Assembly: GCA_002633115.1 (NCBI GenBank)
Contig: NWBJ01000013.1
Coordinates: forward strand, 1-39,558
Source of the DNA: Muribaculaceae bacterium Zag1
GTDB lineage: Bacteria; Bacteroidota; Bacteroidia; Bacteroidales; Muribaculaceae
Direction: 5' to 3'
DNA: 39,558 bases
Notes under the pieces: generated by a model
What the model was told of the DNA's origin: nothing
Seen by the model: only the letters and a program-made list of their open reading frames with translations
Databases searched by the model: none
Program-made: the position numbers and the translations under genes
In this document: piece by piece, positions 1 to 7,729 of the stretch
Numbering within the stretch: the first letter of the stretch is position 1
Layout: each line of letters opens with the position of its first letter

Positions 1-1
1 T

Positions 2-916
2 GACTGGGCGATGAAGTACATGCTGTGCAGCCCGGCCAACTTCGACGTGCTCGAGGGGCTGCTCTCGGCCGTGCTCGGCGAGAAGATAAAGATCGTGGAC
101 ATCCTCGAGAGCGAGGGAGACAAGAAGGAGCAGGACGAGAAGTTCAACCGCGTCGACATCCGCTGCAAGAACAGCAAGGGCCACATCATAATCATCGAGG
201 TCCAGAACACCAGCGAGGCCGACTACATCCACCGCATCCTGTTCGGGGTGTCTCAGGCCGTGGTGCGCCACATCGACGAGGGCAAGCATTACGCCGAAAT
301 CCCCAAGGTGTACTCCATCTCAATCATTTACTTCAAGCTCGGCAACGGCTCCGACTACGTTTACAGGGGGCGATACGAGTTCACTGGCTTGCACAATCAA
401 GAAGCGCTAACCTTTACAGAAAAGGATAAAAAAGCCCTTGGCCTTAACTCCCCCAGCGACCCGATGCCGGAGACGTACTTCCTCATGGTTAAGGATTTCG
501 ACAAGGTTGCCAAGACTCCCTTGGAGGAATGGATGCGCTTCCTGAAGGACGGGGTGATTGACCCCGATACGAAGGACAAGGGCCTTAAGGCCGCTCGCCA
601 CAAGCTCGACTACATGAAGATGTCGCGCGACGAGCAGGACCGCTACATGCGATATTACTGCGACGCCAACAGCTTCGCCTACACTCAGGCGCGCGAGAAG
701 GAAATAGCCCGCGAGGAGGGCATAGCCATCGGCAAGGAGGAGGGCATAGCCATCGGCAAGGAGGAGGGCATAGCCATCGGTACCGAAAAAGGCATAGCCA
801 TCGGAGAGCAGAATGCTCTGTTTAAGACCGCACGGAATATGAAAGCAATGGGCCTTTCAGCTTTGGACATTGCCAAATGTACGGGCCTAACTGAGGAAGA
901 AATCAATAAGCTGTAA
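2..916 (+). CDS. Rpn family PD-(D/E)XK nuclease/putative transposase, 5' partial
   Basis: The frame is open to the left edge of the window: D-W-A precedes the first internal ATG at 11, and DWAMK is how the conserved N-terminal block of this family usually reads. The gene therefore probably starts upstream and only its first residues are missing. The NRVDIRCKN stretch followed by IIIIEVQN is the PD-(D/E)XK core, with the Asp and the Glu-x-Gln pair as metal-binding and catalytic residues. The later block with KVAKTPLEEWMRFLK is also typical. The family (PF12784, related to RpnA-E of E. coli) contains DNA endonucleases linked to recombination and often annotated as transposases. The C-terminus carries four copies of an octapeptide containing GIAIG, encoded by 24-bp DNA repeats. 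The gene stands alone, and its substrate and partners cannot be read from the sequence. Confidence 0.88.
   Translation, partial: DWAMKYMLCSPANFDVLEGLLSAVLGEKIKIVDILESEGDKKEQDEKFNRVDIRCKNSKGHIIIIEVQNTSEADYIHRILFGVSQAVVRHIDEGKHYAEIPKVYSISIIYFKLGNGSDYVYRGRYEFTGLHNQEALTFTEKDKKALGLNSPSDPMPETYFLMVKDFDKVAKTPLEEWMRFLKDGVIDPDTKDKGLKAARHKLDYMKMSRDEQDRYMRYYCDANSFAYTQAREKEIAREEGIAIGKEEGIAIGKEEGIAIGTEKGIAIGEQNALFKTARNMKAMGLSALDIAKCTGLTEEEINKL
713..808 (+). repeat. Four 24-bp tandem repeats inside the Rpn gene
   Basis: Units begin at 713, 737, 761 and 785. The first two are identical, the third differs at its end, and the fourth differs at both ends. Each adds eight residues around GIAIG to the C-terminal tail. 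The unit is a multiple of three, so copy changes would lengthen or shorten the tail without a frameshift. Confidence 0.9.
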
Positions 917-1012
917 CAGTGTGCCCTACGGATAAGCCTATAGTCCATACCCCTTTGGAAATCCTAAAAACTGTTGGGGGGTTACATTTTTTGGCAGGTT
1001 TTGGGAGAAAAA

Positions 1013-1044
1013 TTTGGTGGGGTGGAAGATTTAGACTAACTTTG
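1013..1044 (+). promoter_or_regulatory. Orphan Bacteroidetes promoter
   Basis: TTTG at 1013-1016, a 20-bp spacer and TAACTTTG at 1037-1044 match the consensus spacing for the Bacteroidetes primary sigma factor. Transcription would begin near 1050 and run right. The next intact gene, ung, has its own promoter, so this one seems to drive only a leader and the remnant at 1260-1552. Confidence 0.6.
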
Positions 1045-1259
1045 TAGGGACATAAGAAGATTTGTCTAAAATTTAAGTGATTACCCAGCCATCGAATCTG
1101 GAGGATTATCCATTTGAATGAAGGAAGCCTCTATAGGCCTCTTGACGCTCTGTCGAGCCGGTAGTCGCTGGATAGCCACGGCCCGGACAGGGCAAAACTG
1201 AAATCTTGTATTCCCGGCTGGCTTGACGGTTCCAGTTGGGAAAAGGTATTTTGGATAAA

Positions 1260-1552
1260 ATGTCAGCACATAATACCGACGACTGGTACTGTCTGCGAAT
1301 TTTGCCTCAGCAGACAAACAAGGTTGCTGCCGCGCTGCGAGACAAATTCACCTCGCGGCCATCCTGGCCGACATAGAGAAATACGGCCAGAGGCGCAAAG
1401 CCATGCTCCAGCTTAAGGGCCCGGGCTATATCGAGAGGAGGGACAAGGAATTCAGCCGCCAGCAGAGGCGACGCATCAGCCCATTCCCGGGAAAAGAGCA
1501 AACCATCCTGCGCAAAGCGCTGGATGACGCCTTGGCCCCGCTCACCCCTTAG
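1260..1552 (+). pseudogene. Broken reading frame, faint NusG/UpxY-like N-terminus
   Basis: An ATG at 1260 opens a 38-residue frame with DDWYCLRILPQQTNKVAAAL before a TAG at 1374. The pattern of a strand containing W-Y followed by a helix with K-V loosely recalls the start of NusG/UpxY antitermination factors, but this is too short to prove. A second frame, shifted relative to the first, is open from 1274 to 1552. It has a charged, coding-like composition (for example DIEKYGQRRKAMLQLKG). Together they look like two ends of one decayed gene joined by a deletion or frameshift. The alternative is two random frames. I do not recognise the C-terminal part. Confidence 0.3.
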
Positions 1553-1675
1553 CTGATTATGTGGATTTGGTAGCGGAGCGGAGAGATTTCTCTCCGCTCC
1601 GCCTCGCTTCTGTAGAACATGGGTCTCGAACTCTGTTTCGGTTGTGGTTAGTTTGGTGATTTCTGGGGGAGAGGT

Positions 1676-1706
1676 TTTGTAATGTGGATTTTTAGTCGTA
1701 ACTTTG
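1676..1706 (+). promoter_or_regulatory. ung promoter
   Basis: TTTG at 1676-1679, a 19-bp spacer and TAACTTTG at 1699-1706. The -7 box overlaps an in-frame ATG at 1704, so that codon cannot be the translated start of ung. The expected transcript start near 1712 supports the ATG at 1737. Confidence 0.7.
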
Positions 1707-1736
1707 CAGAAGGATTGCGAAAATAAGAATAAAGAT

Positions 1737-2399
1737 ATGGACGTGAAGATTGAGCCGAGCTGGAAGGAGAAGCTGCAAGGCGAATTTGACAAAGAGTATT
1801 TCCAAAAGCTTACTGATTTCGTCAGGCAGGAATACAAGGAGAAGCAGATTTTCCCGCCAGCGGGAAAAATCTTCGCGGCCTTTGACGCTTGTCCTTTCGA
1901 TAAGACCAAGGTGGTAATCTTGGGCCAAGACCCATATCATGATGTTGGCCAAGCCAACGGCCTGAGTTTCTCGGTGGCCGATGGGGTGCCAAAGCCGCCA
2001 TCACTGGTCAATATATTCCGCGAAATCCACGATGATTTGGGTACGCCTATCCCAGAATCGGGCGACTTGAGCTGCTGGGCCAAGCAGGGAGTGCTGCTGC
2101 TCAATTCTAATCTGACAGTTGAGGCCCACAAGCCAAATTCGCACCAAGGCCACGGTTGGGAAGAACTGACCGATGAGGCCGTGATGCGTTTGGCTCAGGA
2201 CCGCGAGCATCTGGTGTTTATGCTGTGGGGCGCCTGGGCACAGCGCAAGGGCGCATTCATCGACCGAGACAAGCATCTGGTGTTGACGGCGCCACATCCC
2301 TCTCCGCTTTCGGCTCATCGAGGATTCTTTGGCTGCAAGCATTTCTCACGCGCCAACGCATACCTCGAAGCACACGGGGAAACCCCGATAGAATGGTAA
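1737..2399 (+). CDS. ung: Uracil-DNA glycosylase, family 1
   Basis: This 220-residue enzyme cleaves uracil from DNA to start base excision repair of deaminated cytosine or misincorporated dUMP. The water-activating motif GQDPYH is at residues 63-68 (Asp65) and the DNA-intercalation motif HPSPLS at 187-192. Both are intact and the length is normal for the family. An upstream in-frame ATG at 1704 lies inside the promoter -7 box, so 1737 is taken as the start. The gene appears monocistronic: it has its own promoter, and 85 bases with a short direct repeat and a weak hairpin separate it from the next gene. A second, unrelated member of the glycosylase superfamily is encoded at 23233. Confidence 0.96.
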   Translation: MDVKIEPSWKEKLQGEFDKEYFQKLTDFVRQEYKEKQIFPPAGKIFAAFDACPFDKTKVVILGQDPYHDVGQANGLSFSVADGVPKPPSLVNIFREIHDDLGTPIPESGDLSCWAKQGVLLLNSNLTVEAHKPNSHQGHGWEELTDEAVMRLAQDREHLVFMLWGAWAQRKGAFIDRDKHLVLTAPHPSPLSAHRGFFGCKHFSRANAYLEAHGETPIEW

Positions 2400-2401
2400 G
2401 T

Positions 2402-2428
2402 TAAGTCAAAAGTACTAAGTCAAAAGTA
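2402..2428. repeat. 13-bp direct repeat, period 14
   Basis: TAAGTCAAAAGTA occurs at 2402-2414 and 2416-2428, directly after the ung stop codon. A small CCCC-ATT-GGGG hairpin follows near 2450. It may be part of a transcript end, but no T-run is present. Confidence 0.6.
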
Positions 2429-2484
2429 GGCTGACGCAGGAAAAGTTACCCCATTGGGGCAATTGATAAATAAGGTAATAAGGA

Positions 2485-3738
2485 TTGAATAAGGGAATTG
2501 CAATAGTAATAGGAGTTGCGGCTATAGGGTGGGCAGCCCAAGCCGAGGATACCCGGACTGGTATCTTCAACGAGAGGATAAAGAGCCTGGAGGTGCACCT
2601 CGAGGGCGATGCCTTGTCGCCGCCAGTGATCATACTCAGTGTGGGGGACAGGATAGAAATAGGTTTTGACCACTTGGCCGAGGAGCGCGAATACCTGCGC
2701 TACGAATTGGTACATTGCAACGCCAACTGGCAGCCCTCGCAATTGGTCGACACCGAATTTCTCAACGGTTTCAACCAGGGCAACATCGACGATTACGATT
2801 ATTCCCAACTCACCACTACCCATTACGTGCATTATTGGCTGACAATCCCCAATGATGAGGTTGCTCCCAAAGTGTCGGGCAATTACTTGCTCAGAATATA
2901 TGAGGAGAGCGACCCTGAGGATACCTGGCTGCAGTGCCGATTTTATGTGACCGAACAAACGGCCGACATCGCGGCCTCGATGACCACTCGCACCGACATA
3001 GATTTCAACAAAACTCACCAGCAGTTGTCAATCACTGTCAACAGTGAGCATAGCTCAGTGCAAGACCCATTCAATGATCTGACTGTAGTGGTGCAGCAAA
3101 ACGGACGATGGGACAATGAGGTCACAGTGCACCAACCCCTGAGGATGTCGGGGCGCTCGGTGTCAGTGTACGAGCATCTGCGTCCGCTGATCTTCGATGG
3201 CGGCAATGAATACCGTCGCATGGAGACAGTGTCGGTGCATTACCCCGGTATGGGAGTTGAGGAATTGTCATATCATGAGCCATATTACCACGCCCGTTTG
3301 ATGGTTGACGAACCGAGGAACGAAGACATGTACCTCTACGATGAGACCCAGCATGGCCGATTCACGATACGCGAGTACAACTCAGACCAGAGCGACATCG
3401 AGGCCGACTACGTAGTGGTGCACTTCGCGCTCGACATGCCTGAGAAGGCTGGAGGTATGGTTTTTCTTGACGGCGACTTCACCCAGCGTCGATTTGATCC
3501 AAATTCCTTAATGGTCTACAATCGAGCCACAGGCCGATACGAGCGCAACATGCTGCTAAAGCAGGGCGCATACAATTACCAATATCTGTGGGTGCCCAAT
3601 GGATCAAACCAAGGACAGACCTCGGTGGTAGAAGGAGACAAGTATCAGACTCGCAACGAGTATTTGATTAAAGTCTATGCTCGCAATCCGCTCGATCGGT
3701 ATGACCGCCTGATTGGAGTGACAATGCTCAGTGACTAA
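2485..3738 (+). CDS. DUF5103 protein, type IX secretion system plug-like
   Basis: This 417-residue secreted or periplasmic protein has a signal peptide at residues 1-20 (hydrophobic core ending in AQA). It is followed by the DUF5103 N-terminal domain, containing the YELVHCNANWQPSQL and EFLNGFNQGNIDDYDYS blocks that are strongly conserved in Bacteroidetes. Some relatives are annotated as plug proteins of the type IX secretion translocon. Residues from about 280 on are beta-rich and include a starch-binding-like fold segment (VFLDGDFTQRRFDPNSLMVY). TTG at 2485 is used as the start. An in-frame TAA lies six bases upstream, and no ATG is available before the signal peptide would be lost. No other T9SS genes are in the window, so a secretion role is family-level inference. 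Confidence 0.82.
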   Translation: MNKGIAIVIGVAAIGWAAQAEDTRTGIFNERIKSLEVHLEGDALSPPVIILSVGDRIEIGFDHLAEEREYLRYELVHCNANWQPSQLVDTEFLNGFNQGNIDDYDYSQLTTTHYVHYWLTIPNDEVAPKVSGNYLLRIYEESDPEDTWLQCRFYVTEQTADIAASMTTRTDIDFNKTHQQLSITVNSEHSSVQDPFNDLTVVVQQNGRWDNEVTVHQPLRMSGRSVSVYEHLRPLIFDGGNEYRRMETVSVHYPGMGVEELSYHEPYYHARLMVDEPRNEDMYLYDETQHGRFTIREYNSDQSDIEADYVVVHFALDMPEKAGGMVFLDGDFTQRRFDPNSLMVYNRATGRYERNMLLKQGAYNYQYLWVPNGSNQGQTSVVEGDKYQTRNEYLIKVYARNPLDRYDRLIGVTMLSD

Positions 3739-3789
3739 GAATGCAAATATTTCCAAATGCCAAATGCTAAAGACAAAAGACCTTTTACA

Positions 3790-4377
3790 ATGATACAAAT
3801 ACAAGACGCACTGGTGTCGCTCGATGTGGTAGAGAAATTTTTTTGTTGTGACCTGAGCAAATGCCTCGGGCAGTGCTGCATCGATGGCGATGCCGGTGCC
3901 CCTATAACTGAAGAGGAACAAAAAGAAATAGAGCGAGTGCTTCCCGAGATTTGGGATGACCTGCTGCCCGGAGCCAAAAAGGCTATCGAGGAGGGCGGCG
4001 TGGCATACCGTGATGTCGAGGCCGACTTGGTGACCCAGATTGTCGACGGCAGGAATTGCGCATTCACCTGCTATGGGCCCGACGGAATGTGCATGTGCGC
4101 ATTTGAAAAGGCCTATCGCCAGGGGCGAATCGATTTTTATAAACCTATATCTTGCCACCTGTATCCCGTCAGACTCAAGGAGCATCCGACATTCACTGCT
4201 GTCAACTACCATCGGTGGAAGATTTGCAAATGCGCCGAGACATTGGGGCGCGCCCAGGGTATCAGAGTGTACCAATTTCTGAAGGATCCCCTGATACGGC
4301 GCTTCGGCAAGGAATGGTATGATGAGCTTGAGCTCACATGCAATGAATATTTGAAATGGAAAGAGGAAAATGAATAG
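3790..4377 (+). CDS. DUF3109 family cysteine-rich protein
   Basis: This 195-residue cytoplasmic protein matches DUF3109. Cysteines cluster near the N-terminus (CC at 19-20, C25, CC at 29-30) and later in C-x-C and CKC patterns, with the conserved block YKPISCHLYPVR. The cysteine arrangement resembles the YkgJ-type zinc or iron-sulfur cluster proteins. No enzymatic activity is established. The frame is open upstream to 3757, but the family starts at MIQIQD, so ATG 3790 is chosen. Its last 8 bases overlap the VanZ-like gene, implying co-translation. It lies 51 bases after the DUF5103 gene and could share its transcript. Confidence 0.85.
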   Translation: MIQIQDALVSLDVVEKFFCCDLSKCLGQCCIDGDAGAPITEEEQKEIERVLPEIWDDLLPGAKKAIEEGGVAYRDVEADLVTQIVDGRNCAFTCYGPDGMCMCAFEKAYRQGRIDFYKPISCHLYPVRLKEHPTFTAVNYHRWKICKCAETLGRAQGIRVYQFLKDPLIRRFGKEWYDELELTCNEYLKWKEENE

Positions 4378-4786
4378 AGTTATATCGTTTTTGAAAAGTT
4401 ATTGGCCCAGCGCCTTGGTATTGGGGGTGATACTGTATCTGACATTAGCTAACGACCCCATCGGCACTGAAGACATACCAATGTTTCCCGGTGCCGACAA
4501 ACTGGTCCATGCCATAATGATGGGCGGACTGGTGGGCGCAATTGCCTTTGACATGCAGCGCCGCAGCAAACCCAGATATGTGCTGCGACCAATAGTGATG
4601 TGGGGCATCGCAGTGTGCGTGATTGCCTTTGGGGGACTGGATGAAATCTCTCAAGCCGCCATGGGCAAGGGGCGAAGTTCAGACCCATTGGATTTTGTCG
4701 CCGATTCGGTCGGCGCCATCGCGGCAGTCTATTTAGCGCCCCCGGCAATCAGGAAGGTGCTGAAAGTAAGTAAGCAACCGGTTTAA
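4370..4786 (+). CDS. VanZ-like family membrane protein
   Basis: This 138-residue protein has four predicted membrane segments, roughly residues 11-27, 46-60, 74-93 and 108-125. It has the VanZ-like pattern of a DKLVHA motif before helix 2, an acidic GLDEISQ after helix 3, and D-P-x-D-F-V-A-D before helix 4. The founding member VanZ gives low teicoplanin resistance, but most members are uncharacterised, and nothing here points to resistance. It overlaps the preceding DUF3109 gene by 8 bases and is the last gene of that run. Confidence 0.85.
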   Translation: MNRVISFLKSYWPSALVLGVILYLTLANDPIGTEDIPMFPGADKLVHAIMMGGLVGAIAFDMQRRSKPRYVLRPIVMWGIAVCVIAFGGLDEISQAAMGKGRSSDPLDFVADSVGAIAAVYLAPPAIRKVLKVSKQPV

Positions 4787-4789
4787 TTA

Positions 4790-4862
4790 TACACAGAGGC
4801 GACCCTAGGGGCCTCAGGGGTGGAGACGATGGGATTTCTACACAGAGGCGACCCTAGGGGCC
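4790..4862. repeat. Duplicated 24-bp GC-rich element between convergent genes
   Basis: The same 24 bases, beginning TACACAGAGGCG and ending in a CCCTAGGG palindrome plus GCC, occur at 4790-4813 and 4839-4862, spaced 49 bp apart. Both copies lie between the convergent VanZ-like and nitrilase genes. The position suits a repetitive extragenic element or a transcript-end structure. I see no further copy in this window. Confidence 0.8.
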
Positions 4863-4880
4863 GCGGGATTTGGGGTTGTT

Positions 4881-5663
4881 TTATTTCAGTTCTATTTGGT
4901 CGGCGTCTTTCCAGGCGGGGAAACCGGCTCGGAATTTCTCCACGGCTGTTCGATTTAGTTCGGCCGAGATGCATACGCCCGAGGTCTCGGCTATAGGCTT
5001 GCCCATATAATCATAGATATAGGTCTCATTGTCGTAGACTCCAAATTCATCACTGCCCGAGCGGTTGGCACCCACGATGTATGCTTGATTCTCAATGGCG
5101 CGAGCTTGGAGCAGATGCGTCCAGGCATAGCTGCGCTTTTGCGGCCAATTGGCTGGTACGAGCAGTACATCGTATTTCATGCCTTGATTCCTGACCCAAG
5201 CCGGGAAGCGCACATCATAACAAACGGCCATTGAGAAGTTCCAGCCTCGGAATCTCACCACAGGAGCTAGCTTTAAGCCTGGGCTTACGATAGATGCCTC
5301 GTCACTGAGCGAGAACAAGTGACGCTTGTCATAGAAGACGACATCTCCGTTGGGCTCGACAAAGAAAGCGCGGTTGCACAGCTTATCGCCATCCTTAGCG
5401 AGGAATGTGCCGCAGATGGCGCAGGAATTGCGACGTGCCAATTTCTTGACATGGGCCATGGTCGGTCCGTCAATTGGTTCGGCCAGTTTGCGTGCTTGCT
5501 CCAAGTCGGAGATATAGCCAGTGCTGAAGAGCTCGGGTAGTACCACCACATCAGTGCCCTTAGGCACCTTCTTGATGGCGAGATCGAGGTATTCGAGATT
5601 GGCTTGCGGAACTCCTAAAGTGGAATCGAGCTGCAAAGCCGATATGAGCAATTTTTCTTGCAT
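4881..5663 (-). CDS. Carbon-nitrogen hydrolase, omega-amidase type
   Basis: This 260-residue nitrilase-superfamily hydrolase has the Glu-Lys-Cys triad at E44 (LPELFSTGY), K113 (YDKRHLFS) and C148 (AVCYDVRFP). The YDKRHLFS and CYDVRFP wording and the short length fit the omega-amidase branch (YafV/Nit2-like). That branch converts alpha-ketoglutaramate or alpha-ketosuccinamate to the keto acid plus ammonia and acts in metabolite repair. It is the third gene of a minus-strand run after thrC and an acyltransferase, five bases downstream of the latter, so it is probably on the thrC transcript. A different nitrilase-family enzyme (AguB) is encoded at 25685. Substrate is inferred from subfamily motifs. 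Confidence 0.87.
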   Translation of the reverse strand: MQEKLLISALQLDSTLGVPQANLEYLDLAIKKVPKGTDVVVLPELFSTGYISDLEQARKLAEPIDGPTMAHVKKLARRNSCAICGTFLAKDGDKLCNRAFFVEPNGDVVFYDKRHLFSLSDEASIVSPGLKLAPVVRFRGWNFSMAVCYDVRFPAWVRNQGMKYDVLLVPANWPQKRSYAWTHLLQARAIENQAYIVGANRSGSDEFGVYDNETYIYDYMGKPIAETSGVCISAELNRTAVEKFRAGFPAWKDADQIELK

Positions 5664-5668
5664 AGAAA

Positions 5669-6217
5669 TCAGTCAGTAGTAAATTTTTCGGGATGTCGCC
5701 CAACGAATGGTTTGTAATAATCCTTGATGGCGCGCATGTCGGCCTCGATGTCGGGAGTGGGGTTGAAAACCTCCCTGACAAGGACTCGCTTCTGGGCATA
5801 GTCGATTACGCCGAGCAGAATTGGCACCTGGGCCTGCAGGGATATTTGCAAGAATCCGGTGCGCCATTTCGAGGTGCGGCTGCGTGTGCCCTCAGGCGTG
5901 ATTGCAATGGCCAAGTGGTCGGCATGGCGGAATCTCTCGACCAGAGTGTCGACCAACGATGGGCCCGAGCCTTTCTTCTTTCTCGGCACCGGTACCCCGC
6001 CGATGGCGCGGAACAGCAACCCCAAGGGAAAGAAGAACCAACTCTCCTTCATCAAGAATCCGGCCTTGCGGCCAACTGATGCGTAAGCGAGTTTGCCAAG
6101 TATGAAGTCCCAATTGCTGGTGTGCGGAGCAACGCAGATTATGCATTTCTGGAAGTCGGGAGCAGTGATCTCAGTCGACCATCCAAACATGCGCAATATC
6201 ATTCCGCTAAGATTCAT
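5669..6217 (-). CDS. 1-acylglycerol-3-phosphate acyltransferase-like protein
   Basis: This 182-residue member of the PlsC/LPLAT family transfers acyl groups to a lysophospholipid or related alcohol at the membrane. The catalytic H-x4-D box is HTSNWD at residues 32-37, and the substrate-binding PEGTRS box is at 108-113. The glycine-proline segment IGGVPVPR lies between them. The protein is shorter than E. coli PlsC and resembles the small acyltransferases common in Bacteroidetes, so the exact substrate is uncertain. An in-frame ATG exists at 6256, but ATG 6217 overlaps the thrC stop in an ATGA arrangement and gives the normal N-terminus. It appears translationally coupled to thrC. Confidence 0.85.
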   Translation of the reverse strand: MNLSGMILRMFGWSTEITAPDFQKCIICVAPHTSNWDFILGKLAYASVGRKAGFLMKESWFFFPLGLLFRAIGGVPVPRKKKGSGPSLVDTLVERFRHADHLAIAITPEGTRSRTSKWRTGFLQISLQAQVPILLGVIDYAQKRVLVREVFNPTPDIEADMRAIKDYYKPFVGRHPEKFTTD

Positions 6218-7530
6218 CGCCGTATCTTTAAGATGTTGAGTAAGTATTTGCGCCAAGCCGGGTAAGTAGCCGGCAGTGAGCGCTCAGTGCCTCGGCCCGA
6301 GGTGAACTTGACCAATTGCGGAGGTATCTCCACTTTCTGACCAGTGATTTGCTCCATTGTAGTCAGACAGCGGGCCGGATGAGCTGTGGCGAGGAAGATG
6401 CCAGTTTCGCCTGGCGCGAGGTTATTCTTTAGGCAACGGTAAGCCACTGCCGAGTGAGGGTCGAGCATGTAGCCGGTACGCGACAGAACATCACGAATAG
6501 TAGAGTCAATCTCGGCATCGGTGCACGAGTCAGCCATAATGTCGCGGCGCAGCGCCTCTTTGTTGCCATTGCACAACAACTCAAACCTGGGCAGGTTGGT
6601 GGGAACGGTGGCATCCATGGCATAAGCGCGAGTGCGCTTGGTGGCTTCGGTGAGATCAGCTTTGTCTTGGCTTAGGTATCGACAGAAAGCACCGTTGGCA
6701 TTGTTGGCGGCAATGAGTTTGCCTATCGGGAGGCCCATGCGTTTGGCGAAGTATCCGGCCAGGAGCATTCCGCCATTTCCGCAAGGCACCGACACCTTGA
6801 TGGGCCCATGCTTTGGCTGCTTTGCCTGGAGTTGAGCGTAGGCCAAAAAGTAGGGGATAATGCCGGGGAGCACTCGACCGATGTTGACTGAGTTGACGCA
6901 GGTGAAGCGAATCTTCTCGTTGAGATCCTTGTCGGCTATAGTCGAGCGCACCAAGCTGCGGCACTGGTCGATGTTGCCATTGATACTGACAGCGTAGACA
7001 TTGTCGCCGAGCATAGCCACCTGTGCCACCTGGCTATCAGGAGTCTGGCTGGGATACATGGCAAAGACATTCACGCCATCGACATGATGGAAACCGTTGG
7101 CCACGGCGCTGCCGGAATGGCCCGTAGTGGCCACCATCACATTTAGCGGTTTGGGGAAATCGGGATTGAGGGCTGAGAGCATGCGCGCCAAGTAGCGGAT
7201 GCCGATATCCTTGACTGTGCACGTTGGGCCGTGGAATAGCTCGAGGGCAAAGATGCCCGGTTCGATTTCTACCAGAGGGATGGGAAATTTGAGAGCGTCT
7301 TCGCCTATGCGTTTGATTTCTGCAGAAGGGATGTCTGAACCGAAAAGAGAGTAGGCGATGAAATAAGAAATTTCAATCGGTGTCATTTCGGCTATATTGT
7401 TGAATATAGCCTGAGGGAATCGTGGCAGATTGTCAGGCATATATAGGCCACCATCGGGGGCTTGGCTATGAAGGATAGCGTCTCTAAGCGACACTTTCGA
7501 GGAGTGGTTGTTTGTGCTGAAGTATTGCAT
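6214..7530 (-). CDS. thrC: Threonine synthase
   Basis: This 438-residue PLP enzyme converts O-phosphohomoserine to threonine, the last step of threonine synthesis. The PLP-binding lysine is K107 in HGPTCTVKDIG. This variant of the usual H-G-P-T-x-x-F-K-D has Val in place of Phe. The N-terminal PDGGLYMPDNLPRF block and the ATTGHSGSAVANGF phosphate loop are typical. Length is normal for the bacterial type. It is the first gene of a three-gene minus-strand operon with its own promoter at 7609-7640 and about 70 bases of untranslated leader. I see no leader peptide rich in threonine codons. Other threonine genes (thrA, thrB) are not nearby. Confidence 0.95.
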   Translation of the reverse strand: MQYFSTNNHSSKVSLRDAILHSQAPDGGLYMPDNLPRFPQAIFNNIAEMTPIEISYFIAYSLFGSDIPSAEIKRIGEDALKFPIPLVEIEPGIFALELFHGPTCTVKDIGIRYLARMLSALNPDFPKPLNVMVATTGHSGSAVANGFHHVDGVNVFAMYPSQTPDSQVAQVAMLGDNVYAVSINGNIDQCRSLVRSTIADKDLNEKIRFTCVNSVNIGRVLPGIIPYFLAYAQLQAKQPKHGPIKVSVPCGNGGMLLAGYFAKRMGLPIGKLIAANNANGAFCRYLSQDKADLTEATKRTRAYAMDATVPTNLPRFELLCNGNKEALRRDIMADSCTDAEIDSTIRDVLSRTGYMLDPHSAVAYRCLKNNLAPGETGIFLATAHPARCLTTMEQITGQKVEIPPQLVKFTSGRGTERSLPATYPAWRKYLLNILKIRR

Positions 7531-7608
7531 CAGAGATCTGATTGTGGTTATTGGTCGTTGTTACCTGAAATAGGAGAGGTAAACTTAGGTAATTCGATAA
7601 TATCAATG

Positions 7609-7640
7609 CAAATATACCGAAAAATGTTTAATGCTCCAAA
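7609..7640 (-). promoter_or_regulatory. thrC operon promoter
   Basis: Read on the minus strand, TTTG (7640-7637), a 20-bp spacer and TATATTTG (7616-7609) match the Bacteroidetes promoter. The transcript would start near 7602. It lies back to back with the menB promoter, in a 199-bp divergent intergenic region. Confidence 0.65.
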
Positions 7641-7665
7641 TATTTTCGCCAAAAAGGAAAAAGAT

Positions 7666-7696
7666 TTTGAGAAAAGAACGAAAATGAGTAATTTTG
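7666..7696 (+). promoter_or_regulatory. menBCE promoter
   Basis: TTTG at 7666-7669, a 19-bp spacer and TAATTTTG at 7689-7696. Expected transcription start is near 7702, which leaves about 28 bases before the menB ATG at 7730. This argues against the earlier in-frame ATG at 7694, which sits inside the -7 box. Confidence 0.7.
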
Positions 7697-7729
7697 CCGA
7701 AAATTGTAAAGAATAAAGATACCTACGCC

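Larger units (their letters stand above)
917..1736. other. Gene-poor stretch between the Rpn gene and ung
   Basis: About 820 bases hold no intact recognisable gene. Visible here are a good Bacteroidetes promoter at 1013-1044, roughly 200 bases of GC-rich leader-like sequence, a broken reading frame at 1260-1552, and the ung promoter at 1676-1706. The minus-strand frames in this region resemble no family I recognise. Confidence 0.6.

Noticed and set aside
1307-1909. A 200-codon minus-strand frame spanning the remnant and the start of ung
   Set aside because: It crosses the ung promoter and coding region and has low-complexity Ser/Phe-rich parts; no family resemblance.
7531-7602. A threonine attenuator peptide in the thrC leader
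   Set aside because: The leader has no start codon followed by runs of Thr or Ile codons and no terminator/antiterminator pair.
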